A DNA stretch of 64,000 nucleotides from Achromobacter insolitus (GCF_002209555.1 NZ_NJIF01000001.1:496001-560000), one strand, 5' to 3'; positions 1-8,747 are shown, numbered from the stretch's first letter. Made by a program: numbers and translations. Notes: generated from the sequence alone by a model not told the origin.

Positions 1-825
1 GTGAAATCCCTGCTGGTCAGCTATATCCGCGAGCAAGGCGCGCAGGCCTGTCCGCCCGTCTGGCCAGAACCCGGAGCTTTGGATGCCGCCGCGGTCGACC
101 ACTACCTGAGCGCCGCGCCAGTGCATGCGCAAGCCGCCTTTCTGGGTTTGCCTAGGCAGCTGTATGCCGATTGCGCAACGGACATTGCGGGCTTTCTGTC
201 CGCGCTGGCCACAAGTGATCGCATCGAGGCGGGTCACGCGGCCGCGCTGCGCCTCCATACCCGCATGGAGGCGCACCTGCACGCGCCAGATGCTGCGCCG
301 GCCTTGCGCAAGCTGCGCGAAGACGGCGCGCGCCAGGGCGTAGCCCCCGAGCTGCTGGCCGCCAATCTGGCCGGCCTGCTGTTCCAGTCCTGCGAGGCGG
401 GCGCGGGGCTGCTGGGCAATGCAATCGTCCTGGCCGGGCGGCGCGGCCTGCCGGCGGACGTCACGGACGATACCGCGCTGGCGCTGATGGATGAGGTCGA
501 ACGCAAGGACCCGCCGCTACACAATACGCGCCGATTTCTCGCCGCCGATATCGACATCGGCGGCCAGCGCATCCAGGCCGGCCAGACCGTGCTGCTGGTG
601 CTGGCCGCGGCAGCCACGGTGCAGCCTGAAGCGCACTGGACGTTCGGCGCGTTCGGCCATGCCTGCCCCGGCCGGCCTACCGCTCGCACTCACGCCGCGA
701 GCGCCTTCACCCACCTGCTGCGCGCGGGCCTGGATACCCGCGTGCTGGCGTCTCGATTCCGCTATCGGCCGCTGCCGAACGCGCGCGTGCCGCAATTTGA
801 TTTTCCCGAGGAACAGACACCATGA
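1..825 (+). CDS. Cytochrome P450, C-terminal part (5' end outside window)
   Basis: Heme-thiolate monooxygenase. The heme loop FGAFGHACPG is at residues 215-224 (axial Cys222) and the K-helix ExxR is EVER at 165-168, followed by PPL and a distal Arg. The frame is open from base 1, and the heme Cys lies about 130 residues earlier than in a usual ~400-residue bacterial P450, so the N-terminal third is probably outside the window; the GTG at base 1 is unlikely to be the true start. The I-helix segment FQSCEAGAGLLGN (128-140) carries Gly134 where most P450s have the proton-relay Thr. The stop overlaps the next start (ATGA), so the two genes are translationally coupled. The substrate cannot be read from the sequence. 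Confidence 0.9.
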   Translation: MKSLLVSYIREQGAQACPPVWPEPGALDAAAVDHYLSAAPVHAQAAFLGLPRQLYADCATDIAGFLSALATSDRIEAGHAAALRLHTRMEAHLHAPDAAPALRKLREDGARQGVAPELLAANLAGLLFQSCEAGAGLLGNAIVLAGRRGLPADVTDDTALALMDEVERKDPPLHNTRRFLAADIDIGGQRIQAGQTVLLVLAAAATVQPEAHWTFGAFGHACPGRPTARTHAASAFTHLLRAGLDTRVLASRFRYRPLPNARVPQFDFPEEQTP

Positions 826-1166
826 TCGCAGTGATATTCGAAGTCGAGCCCGCCCACGGGGACCCCAACCCTTATCTGCACATTGCCGCAGGCCTGATCG
901 ACGAGTTGAAAGCCATTGACGGCTTCATCTCGGTCGAACGCTTCCAGAGCCTGAGCACACCGGGCAAGCTGCTTTCGCTGTCGTTCTGGCGGGACGAGGA
1001 GGCGGTCAAGCGTTGGCGCACGCTGGAGTCACACCGCCGAGCCCAGGAAGCCGGGCGCGGCGGCGTCTTCGCCAACTACCGCCTGCGCGTGGCGCAGGTG
1101 CTGCGCGACTACGGCATGAACGAGCGCGACGCGGCACCCGCCGACAGCCGCGACCGGCACGGCTAG
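822..1166 (+). CDS. Antibiotic biosynthesis monooxygenase (ABM) domain protein
   Basis: Small 114-residue protein with a single ABM/dimeric alpha-beta barrel fold over roughly residues 1-95. The family signature is visible as a Gly-Phe-x-Ser-Val-Glu-Arg strand, a Ser-Phe-Trp-Arg-Asp-Glu strand and a Trp-Arg...H helix near residues 66-72. Family members are cofactor-free monooxygenases or heme-degrading or quinone-handling enzymes. The start overlaps the P450 stop by 4 nt, so both are probably made together. The C-terminal 15 residues are polar and probably disordered. It converges on the ABC ATPase gene with a 9-nt gap and no clear terminator between them. Confidence 0.85.
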   Translation: MIAVIFEVEPAHGDPNPYLHIAAGLIDELKAIDGFISVERFQSLSTPGKLLSLSFWRDEEAVKRWRTLESHRRAQEAGRGGVFANYRLRVAQVLRDYGMNERDAAPADSRDRHG

Positions 1167-1175
1167 GGCCGCGTC

Positions 1176-3011
1176 TCAAGCCCCGGCCGCCGCGGCCGCC
1201 AATGCCACCCTATGGGTGGCGCCGGACGCCAGGACTGCGGTCATCGCGGGCGAGCCCTGCGCGGTCGATGGGTCGAAGTAATCGGCCTCGTCGCGCTCGG
1301 AACCCGCCGGCAGATCGCGCACTTCCACGCGAAAACCCTCGGCCCGGTCGCCGCGCAATTCCGGCACTGCCTGCAGCAGGCGGCGCGTATAGGGATGCGT
1401 GGGCCGGTCGAACACTTCGTCGCGCGTGCCCTCTTCGACGATATGGCCGCGCAGCATAACTACCACGCGGTCCGCGATCTGTTCGACAACGCCCAGGTCA
1501 TGCGAAATCAGCAAGCACGCGAAACCATACGAGCGTTGCAGCGCCATCAAGGTCTCCAGTACCTGCTTCTGCACCGTGACGTCCAGCGCGGACACAGGCT
1601 CATCGGCGATGATGACCTCGGGCCGCAGCACCAGCGCCCGCGCGATGGCGACACGCTGACGCTGCCCGCCGGACAATTCGTGGGCATAACGCTCTGCGTA
1701 GTCCTCGCCCAGGCCCACGTCGCGCAACGCCTCCGCCACGCGCTTGCGCCGGGCGTCGGCCGTCATGCCGGCTTCCAGCCTCAGGCCCTCGCCCACCAGG
1801 TCGCCGATGGTCATGCGAGGGTCCAGCGACGAATATGGATCCTGGAACACCATTTGCACGCGCCGGCGCGCCGCTTGCCAAGCCTGTCCAGTGCCACCCG
1901 CGGACAAGGCCCGGCCATCCAGCTCGATGCGTCCCTGCGCCTGCGGGACAAGGCCAAGAATGGACATCATGACCGTGGTCTTGCCGCTGCCGGATTCACC
2001 CACGATGGCCAGCGTTTCCCCGGGCGCCACGGCGAACGTCGCGCGATGCACCGCGCGCACGGCGCGTTTGCGGAACCAGCCCTCACGCACGGAGTAGTCG
2101 ATCGCCAGTCCGTCGACCTGCAGGATGGGCGGACCTTGCACCGCGGCCCGGGCCGGGCCACGCTTGGGCAGCGCATCCAGCAGGCTGAGCGTGTAAGGGT
2201 CCGCGGGGCGTGACAGCACCCGGGCCACCGGGCCGGTCTCGACCGCCCGTCCGCGGCACATGACCAGCACGCGCTGCGTGTAAGCGGCCACCAGTGCCAG
2301 GTTATGACTGATGAAGATGAGCGCCGTGCCCTGCTCGCGGGTCAGTTCGCACATCAGGTCCAGCACTTCCTTCTGCACCACGCAATCCAGCGCCGTCGTG
2401 GGCTCGTCCGCGATCAGCAGGCGCGGCTTGAGCAGCATCACGCCGGCCAACAGAATGCGCTGTCGCATACCACCCGAAAACTCATGCGGATAGCGCTTCA
2501 TGCAATCTTGCGCGTCGCGCACGCGCACCCGTTCCAACATGCGTACGGCCTCGTCCCAGGCCTCGCGGCGCGCCATCCCCCGGCGCAGCACCAGCGCCTC
2601 GATCAGTTGCTCACCGACGCGGAACGCCGGGTTGAGCGACACCATCGGCTCCTGGAACACCATGCCAATGCCCGTGCCGCGCATTGCCAACCAATCGCGT
2701 GGCGACTGCCGCAGCAGGTCCTGGCCGTCGAACAGCGCCTGCCCGCCGGTAATGCGGGCCGAGTCCGGCAAGAGGCCCAACAGGGTCTTTCCGATCAACG
2801 TCTTGCCACTGCCGGATTCGCCGACGATGGACAGCGATTCACCCGCGTGCAGATCGAACGACACACGATTTACGACAGGCGCGGCATCCCGCTTGCCGGG
2901 AAAGCGGATCTCCAGGTCTCGCACGGACAGCAGGGGTTGCACGGTAGCGCCCGGATTGCCCGCATGTCCCGCGCTCTGGCGTTCGTACTTGATGGGATTT
3001 TGCGAGTTCAT
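1176..3011 (-). CDS. Oligopeptide/dipeptide-type ABC transporter, fused double ATP-binding protein
   Basis: 611-residue fusion of the DppD- and DppF-like ATPases. Walker A GESGSGKT occurs twice (64-71 and 338-345), Walker B LLIADEP at 198-204 and VIIADEP at 466-472, and signatures FSGGMRQR (178-185) and LSGGQRQR (447-454). Each half ends with an oligopeptide-type extension (DPYT and HPYT motifs). The start is set at the ATG overlapping the permease stop (ATGA); the frame stays open further upstream but that stretch has no family similarity. It is the last gene of a five-gene operon and energises uptake through the two permeases encoded just upstream. A single fused ATPase in place of separate D and F subunits is known in this family (GsiA-like). 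Confidence 0.93.
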   Translation of the reverse strand: MNSQNPIKYERQSAGHAGNPGATVQPLLSVRDLEIRFPGKRDAAPVVNRVSFDLHAGESLSIVGESGSGKTLIGKTLLGLLPDSARITGGQALFDGQDLLRQSPRDWLAMRGTGIGMVFQEPMVSLNPAFRVGEQLIEALVLRRGMARREAWDEAVRMLERVRVRDAQDCMKRYPHEFSGGMRQRILLAGVMLLKPRLLIADEPTTALDCVVQKEVLDLMCELTREQGTALIFISHNLALVAAYTQRVLVMCRGRAVETGPVARVLSRPADPYTLSLLDALPKRGPARAAVQGPPILQVDGLAIDYSVREGWFRKRAVRAVHRATFAVAPGETLAIVGESGSGKTTVMMSILGLVPQAQGRIELDGRALSAGGTGQAWQAARRRVQMVFQDPYSSLDPRMTIGDLVGEGLRLEAGMTADARRKRVAEALRDVGLGEDYAERYAHELSGGQRQRVAIARALVLRPEVIIADEPVSALDVTVQKQVLETLMALQRSYGFACLLISHDLGVVEQIADRVVVMLRGHIVEEGTRDEVFDRPTHPYTRRLLQAVPELRGDRAEGFRVEVRDLPAGSERDEADYFDPSTAQGSPAMTAVLASGATHRVALAAAAAGA

Positions 3012-3829
3012 GCCATCACCCCCCGCATGCGCGGATCCAGCAGATCGCGCACGGCATCGCCCAGCAGATTGATACCCAGCAGGCTCAACGAAATCATGGC
3101 GCCGGGGAACACGGCCAGCCAGATCGCCTGGTCCATGGCGTTGCGGCTTTCGGACAGCATGCCCCCCCAAGTGGCTAACGGCGGCGGCACGCCCAGGCCC
3201 AGGAAGCTCAGCGCGCTTTCCGCCAACAAGGCGGAACCGAAAATGGACGTCGCGAAGATCAGCAAAGGCGGCAGGCAATTGGGCAATACGTGGCGGAATA
3301 CCGTCCATAAGCCGCTATGGCCGGTGGCGCGCGAAGCGATGACGAAATCGCGTTGGCGCAAGGACAACGCGGCCCCGCGCGCGATGCGCGACACTGACGG
3401 GGAATAGGCCAGCCCCAACGCCAGCACCACGCCCCATTTGGACGGCCCCAGCACCGTCATGATGCCCAGTGCGAGCAGCAGACCCGGGAAAGCCATCAGC
3501 GATTCCACCAGCACCGTGATGCCACGGTCGACCCAGCCGCCCGCATAGCCCGCGGTGACGCCTATCGTCGTGCCCAGCAGCAGCGCCAGCAACACCGAGA
3601 ACACACTGACCGCCACGCTGACGCCCGCGCCCGCCATCAGCCGCGACAGCACGTCGCGGCCGAACTCATCCGTGCCCAGCCAATACTCCGCCGACGGTGG
3701 CGAAAAACGCGCCAGCAGGTCCCCTTCCAACGGATCGTGCGGCGTATACACCAGCCCGACCAGAGCCAGCAGCACGACGCCTCCGACCAGCGCGCCGCCC
3801 AGCACGGCATTGGTATGTTTCAAGCCCAT
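3008..3829 (-). CDS. ABC transporter permease, DppC/OppC type
   Basis: 273-residue inner-membrane permease with about six membrane segments. The family hallmark LGTDEFGRDVLSR is at residues 51-63, and the cytoplasmic EAA loop ending in FRHVLPN is near 165-184; this loop docks on the ATPase. It partners the DppB-like permease encoded 7 nt upstream, and its stop overlaps the ATPase start. Substrate class (peptides or other amide-containing solutes) is inferred from family membership only. Confidence 0.93.
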   Translation of the reverse strand: MGLKHTNAVLGGALVGGVVLLALVGLVYTPHDPLEGDLLARFSPPSAEYWLGTDEFGRDVLSRLMAGAGVSVAVSVFSVLLALLLGTTIGVTAGYAGGWVDRGITVLVESLMAFPGLLLALGIMTVLGPSKWGVVLALGLAYSPSVSRIARGAALSLRQRDFVIASRATGHSGLWTVFRHVLPNCLPPLLIFATSIFGSALLAESALSFLGLGVPPPLATWGGMLSESRNAMDQAIWLAVFPGAMISLSLLGINLLGDAVRDLLDPRMRGVMA

Positions 3830-3836
3830 GATGATC

Positions 3837-4781
3837 CTATTGAAGCTTCACGCGCGGGTCGAACAGCGGATACAGCAGGTCCACCACCAGGTTGACCGCC
3901 ACGTACAAAAGCGCGATGAACAGCAGGCAGCCCTGCACCACGGGGTAGTCCCGCGCATAGATGCTTTCCACCAGCAGCCGGCCGATGCCCGGCAGCGTGA
4001 ACACCGTCTCGATGACCGCGGCACCCGACAGCAGATGGCCCAACATCAGGCCGATCACCGTCAGGGTGGGGCCGAAGGAGTTCGGCAGCACGTGGCGCAA
4101 CATGACGCGCTTTTCCGGCAGGCCCTTGGCGCGCGCATGCGCTACGTATTCCAGTCGCAAGGTTTCGATGGTGCTGGCGCGCATCATGCGCGTAATGGCG
4201 GCGATCTCGGTCAACACAATGGCGCACACTGGCAGAACCAGGTAGCGAGCCGCCCCCAGGCCGCCTTGCGCGATGGATTCAAAGCCGTATACCGGCAACC
4301 AGTTCAGCTTGACCCCGAACAACCAGATCAAGAGAATGCCGACCCAGAAGCTGGGCATGGACACGAACAGAATCGAAGTCGACACGATCGCGGTGTCGGC
4401 GCGGCGGTTCTGGCGCCAGGCGGCCACCATGCCAGCGGGCACCGCCACCAGGCAGGCCAGCAGCGTGGCGGTCAACACCACCTGAGCCGTCACCGCGAAA
4501 TGCGTCAACACCAGGTGCATCACGGGTTCGCGCCGCGCGATGGACATGCCGAGGTCGCCCTGCATTGCATTCCCAACCCAGATCAGGAACTGCTCGCCCA
4601 CGGGACGGTCCAGTCCCAACGCGTGGCGCATTTCAGCAAGCAGCGCCGGATTGTCGATGTCGCCCAGCATCAGCGAAGCCGGATCCCCCGGGATCGCGCG
4701 TATCAGCGCGAACACAAGCACCGTGACGACGATCACGGTGGGCACCGACGCCGCGATGCGCTTGAGTAGATAGCCCAGCAC
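3837..4781 (-). CDS. ABC transporter permease, DppB/OppB type
   Basis: 314-residue permease. The N-terminal segment LLKRIAASVPTVIVVTVLVF is followed by the IPGDP motif (30-34) typical of DppB, and the EAA loop ending in LRHVLPN is near 211-234. It starts with GTG only 7 nt after the stop of the binding-protein gene. Together with the DppC-like protein it forms the transmembrane channel of the importer. Confidence 0.93.
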   Translation of the reverse strand: MLGYLLKRIAASVPTVIVVTVLVFALIRAIPGDPASLMLGDIDNPALLAEMRHALGLDRPVGEQFLIWVGNAMQGDLGMSIARREPVMHLVLTHFAVTAQVVLTATLLACLVAVPAGMVAAWRQNRRADTAIVSTSILFVSMPSFWVGILLIWLFGVKLNWLPVYGFESIAQGGLGAARYLVLPVCAIVLTEIAAITRMMRASTIETLRLEYVAHARAKGLPEKRVMLRHVLPNSFGPTLTVIGLMLGHLLSGAAVIETVFTLPGIGRLLVESIYARDYPVVQGCLLFIALLYVAVNLVVDLLYPLFDPRVKLQ

Positions 4782-4787
4782 GGCGCC

Positions 4788-6359
4788 TCAGTTCTTCGTC
4801 ACGTTGAAAAAACGCGGCTTGCGCAGCGGCCAGCCCGTGTAGCCTTGCAGCTTGCTGGAGACCACGACATAGCCAGGCTTGTTGTAGTACATCAGCAGTG
4901 GCGTGTCGCGCAGCATCAGAGAGTGCAATTTGTCGAACGCCTGCTTGCGTACGGCGGGATCGGACTCGGCTTCGATGCTTTCCAGGATGGCCGCCGCCTC
5001 GGGGCTTTCCCATTGGGCCATGGGCGTCTTGGACTTGTCGCCGATCACGTCCCGGAACATCAGTGCCGGTTCGGTGCGCGCCGAATAGGCGAATGCCATC
5101 AATTGGAACTTGCCTTCGCGGAAGTTGGTCACCTGAGTGCCCCACTCCAGCATGTCGAGTTCGGCCTTGATGCCGGCCTTGCCCAGCAATTGCTGCGTCA
5201 CGACCGCGACCCGGTAGAGGTACGGATAGCGCTTGTTGGCCTGCAACTTGAGGGGCTCGCCGCGATAGCCGGCGGCATCGAGCAGGCGCTTGACCTCCTG
5301 CAGGTTCTTTTCGTAGCCCGCGCGATCCGCGTCCGAGTAATAGACGCTGGCCGCGGGCACCAGCGACGGGTTATAGGTGGCCTGGCCGTTGTTCAGGGCG
5401 CGGGCGATACCGGGGAAATCGAGCGCCAGCGCAATGGCGCGACGCATGTTCACGTCCGACAACAAGGGCGCGCGCGTCTGCATCAGCAGGTTGACGGTAT
5501 CCAGCCCCTGTTCGGTAACGATGTTCCAGCGCGGGTCCTTCACTGGAAGATTGTCTTCGTCCGCGTTGTAGGCATCGACCTGGCCCGCCATCAAGGCTGC
5601 CTTCTGCGCCGCGGCATCCGGAATCACGACGAAGCGCACGTTGGCCTGCGCGACCTTCCTGCCCGCCATGCCGCTGGGCGCTTCCTCACGCGGCCTGTAG
5701 CCGGCGTAGGGCGTCAACAGCACATACTGTTCCTTCTTCCAGTCGGCCAGGACATAGGGACCGGTGCCTATGGGCTTGGACCATTTGCCCTCGGCGTCGA
5801 CACTCTTGGCGCTCAGCACCGGCATCGGACACTGTACGCTGGCCATCTGATCCAGGAACAAGGCGTAGGGCTGATCCAGCCTGAACACCACCGTGGACGG
5901 ATAAGGCGTCTCCACCGCCACGACCTTTGCCCCTTTGCTGCCGTCGTAGAGGTTTTTGCAGGAATACTCGGACTGGGCGCTATTGAGATAGTCGTAGGTC
6001 CATTTCACGTCGGCCGAGGTCATGGGCGCGCCGTCATGGAACGTGACGCCCTGGCGCAGCTTGAAGGTATAGGCGCGTTTGTCCTCGGACAGGGTCCAGC
6101 TGTCCGCCAGCATGGGCGCCACGCTCATGTCGGCGCGCAGCGCCACCAGGGATTCCACCACGTGCGCCAGCACGTTGTCGGTGGACGTGTTGCGGGACCG
6201 TCCGCCCGGCAGCGTGGTGGGCGTGCCGGACCCTTCCGCGTAGCGGATTTCGGGAGCGGCGGCCTGCGCCCACACCGTGGCTGGCAAGCCGGTCGTGGCG
6301 CCGGCCAGCGCGGCGGACAACAGCAGCGCGCTCTTGACGCGCGAACCATGCGAATTCAT
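4788..6359 (-). CDS. ABC transporter substrate-binding protein, family 5 (peptide/nickel type)
   Basis: 523-residue periplasmic protein with a Sec signal peptide (positive start, hydrophobic core around residues 9-25, cleavage near VWAQA). The SBP_bac_5 signature is visible as the stretch around DVKWTYDYLNS and GTGPYVLADWKK. The ATG chosen has a GGAG ribosome site about 10 nt upstream and begins the signal peptide; an in-frame ATG 87 nt upstream lies inside the preceding gene and would add a non-signal extension. It supplies substrate to the permeases encoded immediately downstream. It begins 49 nt after the C45 enzyme gene, so the hydrolase and importer are probably co-transcribed. Confidence 0.93.
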   Translation of the reverse strand: MNSHGSRVKSALLLSAALAGATTGLPATVWAQAAAPEIRYAEGSGTPTTLPGGRSRNTSTDNVLAHVVESLVALRADMSVAPMLADSWTLSEDKRAYTFKLRQGVTFHDGAPMTSADVKWTYDYLNSAQSEYSCKNLYDGSKGAKVVAVETPYPSTVVFRLDQPYALFLDQMASVQCPMPVLSAKSVDAEGKWSKPIGTGPYVLADWKKEQYVLLTPYAGYRPREEAPSGMAGRKVAQANVRFVVIPDAAAQKAALMAGQVDAYNADEDNLPVKDPRWNIVTEQGLDTVNLLMQTRAPLLSDVNMRRAIALALDFPGIARALNNGQATYNPSLVPAASVYYSDADRAGYEKNLQEVKRLLDAAGYRGEPLKLQANKRYPYLYRVAVVTQQLLGKAGIKAELDMLEWGTQVTNFREGKFQLMAFAYSARTEPALMFRDVIGDKSKTPMAQWESPEAAAILESIEAESDPAVRKQAFDKLHSLMLRDTPLLMYYNKPGYVVVSSKLQGYTGWPLRKPRFFNVTKN

Positions 6360-6408
6360 AGGGATCACTCCAGGAGCGGCAATCGCCGCATACAGGTCTG
6401 GGGCCGGT

Positions 6409-7515
6409 TCAGAAGAGCCGGTACTCCGCGAAGTTGCGTCCTTCATAAGGCTTGCGCGCGATCCACATCACGCCGCTGGCCGGCTCCATCAAAGTGGTGG
6501 CCACCGTAGCCGAAATGCTGTCGAAGCTGGCCGGCTTGGGCGAACGCAGTACACCGTCCGGAGCGGCGAAGTCGTCGGCCAGGATGCGCTTGATGGCGTC
6601 CCAATCGATGCTGCCCGAAGCACGCGCGAGCATGTCCTGCACACGGCGTTGGCGATAGATCGAATCCGGATTGGCCGCCAGGCCACGGTCGAACAGCTTG
6701 GCGCGCGCAGGCGGGCTGATCCAATGGTTGGCGTGGACCAGCAAGCCGTCTTCGGGCGTGATCCAGAAGATCTCGTCGGGAGAGCACTCCAGATCGACCG
6801 CCTCGCCCTGCGCCTGGGCCAGCATCAGATTGTTGGAGCAAAAGCGCCGCGACGCCCACAGCACCTTCATAGCGTTGCAGATATTGGTCGCTTCCAGCAT
6901 CTTGCGCCGTACCAGCACCAGCGGCACCTCGGCGGGGCGCTGGTAATCGTGCTCGCATGACAGGAAGTTGCCGGACAGGGAAACGCCCGCGCTGTTGAAG
7001 CCGTGGCGCGCCAGGCTGCCCGCCTCCGTGAACATCAACAGATCGGGACCATCTTCGCGGCGCATGCGCAACACGATGCCGGTATCCACGCATTCCTCGC
7101 GCCAATCCCAGTTGTGGGCATGCATGAGTTTGCCGCCGGCGGCGGCCTCGGGCAGCACGACCAGCCCCGTGCACCCATCGTCCAGCCCTTTGCGGGCGCG
7201 GCCCAGCTCGGCATGGCCGAACATCATTTCGGTGCGGCAGTTAATGACCACCACATCTTCGAGCGCCTGACCCGATCCGTCGGCAATGCCGCGCAACTCT
7301 TCCAGGTAGGCTGCGTCATAGTCGCCCACCACGGGCACCATGGCGGCCGCCAATGCCTTCAAGCGATCCGCGGCGACGCCGCGGCGCTCCAGCTGGCCAC
7401 GATAAAGGGCCACGCTGCGCGCTACGCGCTCCGGGACGGCGGCGCCGTGCTGGCGGCCCCGCTCGTAAGGACTGCCCTGTACGTCGACCAGGGGGAAGGG
7501 GGTAGGCAAAGTCAC
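6409..7515 (-). CDS. C45-family Ntn-hydrolase/acyltransferase (acyl-CoA:6-APA acyltransferase-like)
   Basis: 368-residue protein of the isopenicillin-N acyltransferase (AAT) family. The autoproteolytic site is DDGCTGL with Cys115 as probable nucleophile after cleavage Gly114-Cys115. It is followed by HAHNWDW (132-138) and GFNSAGVSLSGN (172-183), all hallmarks of the fold. Bacterial members usually act as amidohydrolases on N-acyl compounds rather than making penicillins. No signal peptide is seen, so it acts in the cytoplasm on imported substrate. It starts with GTG and is the first gene of the operon with the peptide-type importer; the GntR regulator is divergent. The specific amide substrate is unknown. 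Confidence 0.88.
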   Translation of the reverse strand: MTLPTPFPLVDVQGSPYERGRQHGAAVPERVARSVALYRGQLERRGVAADRLKALAAAMVPVVGDYDAAYLEELRGIADGSGQALEDVVVINCRTEMMFGHAELGRARKGLDDGCTGLVVLPEAAAGGKLMHAHNWDWREECVDTGIVLRMRREDGPDLLMFTEAGSLARHGFNSAGVSLSGNFLSCEHDYQRPAEVPLVLVRRKMLEATNICNAMKVLWASRRFCSNNLMLAQAQGEAVDLECSPDEIFWITPEDGLLVHANHWISPPARAKLFDRGLAANPDSIYRQRRVQDMLARASGSIDWDAIKRILADDFAAPDGVLRSPKPASFDSISATVATTLMEPASGVMWIARKPYEGRNFAEYRLF

Positions 7516-7556
7516 GGCTCAAGGCTCCGGCGCGAGATTCATAAGACGGGCAAATT

Positions 7557-7587
7557 TTGTACTAATATATAGAAAAGTTCAATACAA
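7557..7587. promoter_or_regulatory. Putative GntR operator, TTGTACT-N17-AATACAA
   Basis: An AT-rich island in a GC-rich region between the divergent C45 hydrolase and GntR genes. Half-sites are TTGTACT (7557-7563) and AATACAA (7581-7587). A related pair, TTGTATT-N12-AATACAA, lies upstream of the aminotransferase at 8686-8711. The spacing differs by 5 nt, so half-site rather than full-site recognition must be considered. Confidence 0.5.
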
Positions 7588-7675
7588 GGGTTTCCCCGAA
7601 TGCTTTGCAGGCGCGTGTGCGCCAGAGGCTCTCCGGTACCATTCCGACTCCGTCGCCAATCGCGCCCGCTCGCCC

Positions 7676-8557
7676 ATGCCCAACGCCGCTCCCGCCCGCC
7701 CCACCCCGCTGCAAGTCGATCTGGCGCGCCACATTGCGGAAGACATCGTGGCCCGGCGTTATGCGCCCGGAGATCACCTGTCCGAAGAAACGCTGGCGGC
7801 GAGCTACGAGGTATCGCGCACACCCGTACGGGGCGCGCTGAGATTGTTGGCCGCACAAGGCCTCATTACGCATCGCCCCAACAGCGGCTATACGGTGGCG
7901 GCCCATGCCGTCGCGGCGCCCCCAGCCATCGAAGGGGCCGGCCCCACGCAGGACGAGCTGTACCGTCGCCTGATCGACGACCGCGCCGCGCGCGAACTGC
8001 CGGAAACCTTCACCGAGCGCGATCTGCAGCAACGCTATCCGGCGCCGCGCAGCGTGCTTGCCAAGACTTTGCTGCAACTGTCGGCGGACGGGCTGATCGA
8101 AAAACGCAAAGGCCATGGCTGGCAGTTCGCTCCGTCGCTGGAGAACCGCGACGCGCTCAACGAGAGCTACCGCTTCCGGATGACCATCGAATGCGCCGGC
8201 CTGCTGGAACCCACATTCCGCCTGGACCGGGAGGCGCTGGCGCGCATGCGCGCCGCGCATGAAGCGCTTGCCGCGCGTAGCGACGCCGATATCTCCGCCA
8301 CCGAATTCTTCAACCTGAATGCCTCATTCCACGAGATGCTGGCGCGCTTCTCGGGCAATCGCTACATCCTGCAGGCGGTACAGCAGCAAAATCAGTTGCG
8401 CCGGCTGGAGGAACATGCGGCGTTCTACCGCGACGCGCGCTTCGTGAACTCCAGCAGCGAACACCTGCAGATCATCGACGCCCTCGAAGCCGGCGACCAG
8501 GAATGGGCTTCCCAGCTCATGCGCCGGCACTTGAAGACGTCGCTGCAAGTGTCCTGA
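7676..8557 (+). CDS. GntR-family transcriptional regulator, FCD type with a second winged-helix segment
   Basis: 293 residues. An N-terminal GntR winged helix spans roughly 15-75 (pattern SEETLAASYEVSRTPVRGALR). A second winged-helix-like stretch follows at about 90-150 (ERDLQQRYPAPRSVLAKTLLQLSADGLIEK), then a C-terminal FCD ligand-binding helical domain from about 158 to 285. It is divergent from the hydrolase-importer operon and upstream of the aminotransferase in the same orientation. Local control of both is inferred from position and from inverted repeats shared by the two promoter regions. The ligand is unknown. Confidence 0.88.
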   Translation: MPNAAPARPTPLQVDLARHIAEDIVARRYAPGDHLSEETLAASYEVSRTPVRGALRLLAAQGLITHRPNSGYTVAAHAVAAPPAIEGAGPTQDELYRRLIDDRAARELPETFTERDLQQRYPAPRSVLAKTLLQLSADGLIEKRKGHGWQFAPSLENRDALNESYRFRMTIECAGLLEPTFRLDREALARMRAAHEALAARSDADISATEFFNLNASFHEMLARFSGNRYILQAVQQQNQLRRLEEHAAFYRDARFVNSSSEHLQIIDALEAGDQEWASQLMRRHLKTSLQVS

Positions 8558-8594
8558 AAAGAAGGACTCCCCCCCTTGCTGCGCCCCCCCTCAA

Positions 8595-8662
8595 CGGGGC
8601 TGCGCTGACGGACTCCTATTCCCTCAGGCTCCCCCCGCGACAAGGGGAGCCACGCAGCCCCG
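8595..8662. repeat. Nested inverted repeat between GntR and aminotransferase genes
   Basis: Outer arms CGGGGCTGCG (8595-8604) and CGCAGCCCCG (8653-8662) are perfect complements. They enclose a second perfect hairpin, GGCTCCCC (8627-8634) with GGGGAGCC (8644-8651). No coding capacity is seen. It could be a transcription-attenuating structure after the regulator gene or a REP-like intergenic element; no T-run follows, so it is not a classic terminator. Confidence 0.6.
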
Positions 8663-8685
8663 CCACCCGATCGGCTCGACCAGTA

Positions 8686-8711
8686 TTGTATTTATTATTT
8701 GATTAATACAA
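8686..8711. promoter_or_regulatory. Putative GntR operator upstream of aminotransferase, TTGTATT-N12-AATACAA
   Basis: Perfect 7-bp inverted repeat TTGTATT (8686-8692) / AATACAA (8705-8711) in an AT-rich stretch 37 nt before the aminotransferase ATG. It matches the half-sites in the hydrolase/GntR intergenic region, which suggests one regulator binds both. Confidence 0.5.
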
Positions 8712-8747
8712 AATAGAAAGCCCAAATCTTTCCAAGCCGGATCTCCC

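Noticed and set aside
3012-3308. 99-codon N-terminal extension of the fused ATPase
   Set aside because: It overlaps the DppC-like gene in another frame; the ATG overlapping the permease stop fits the operon.
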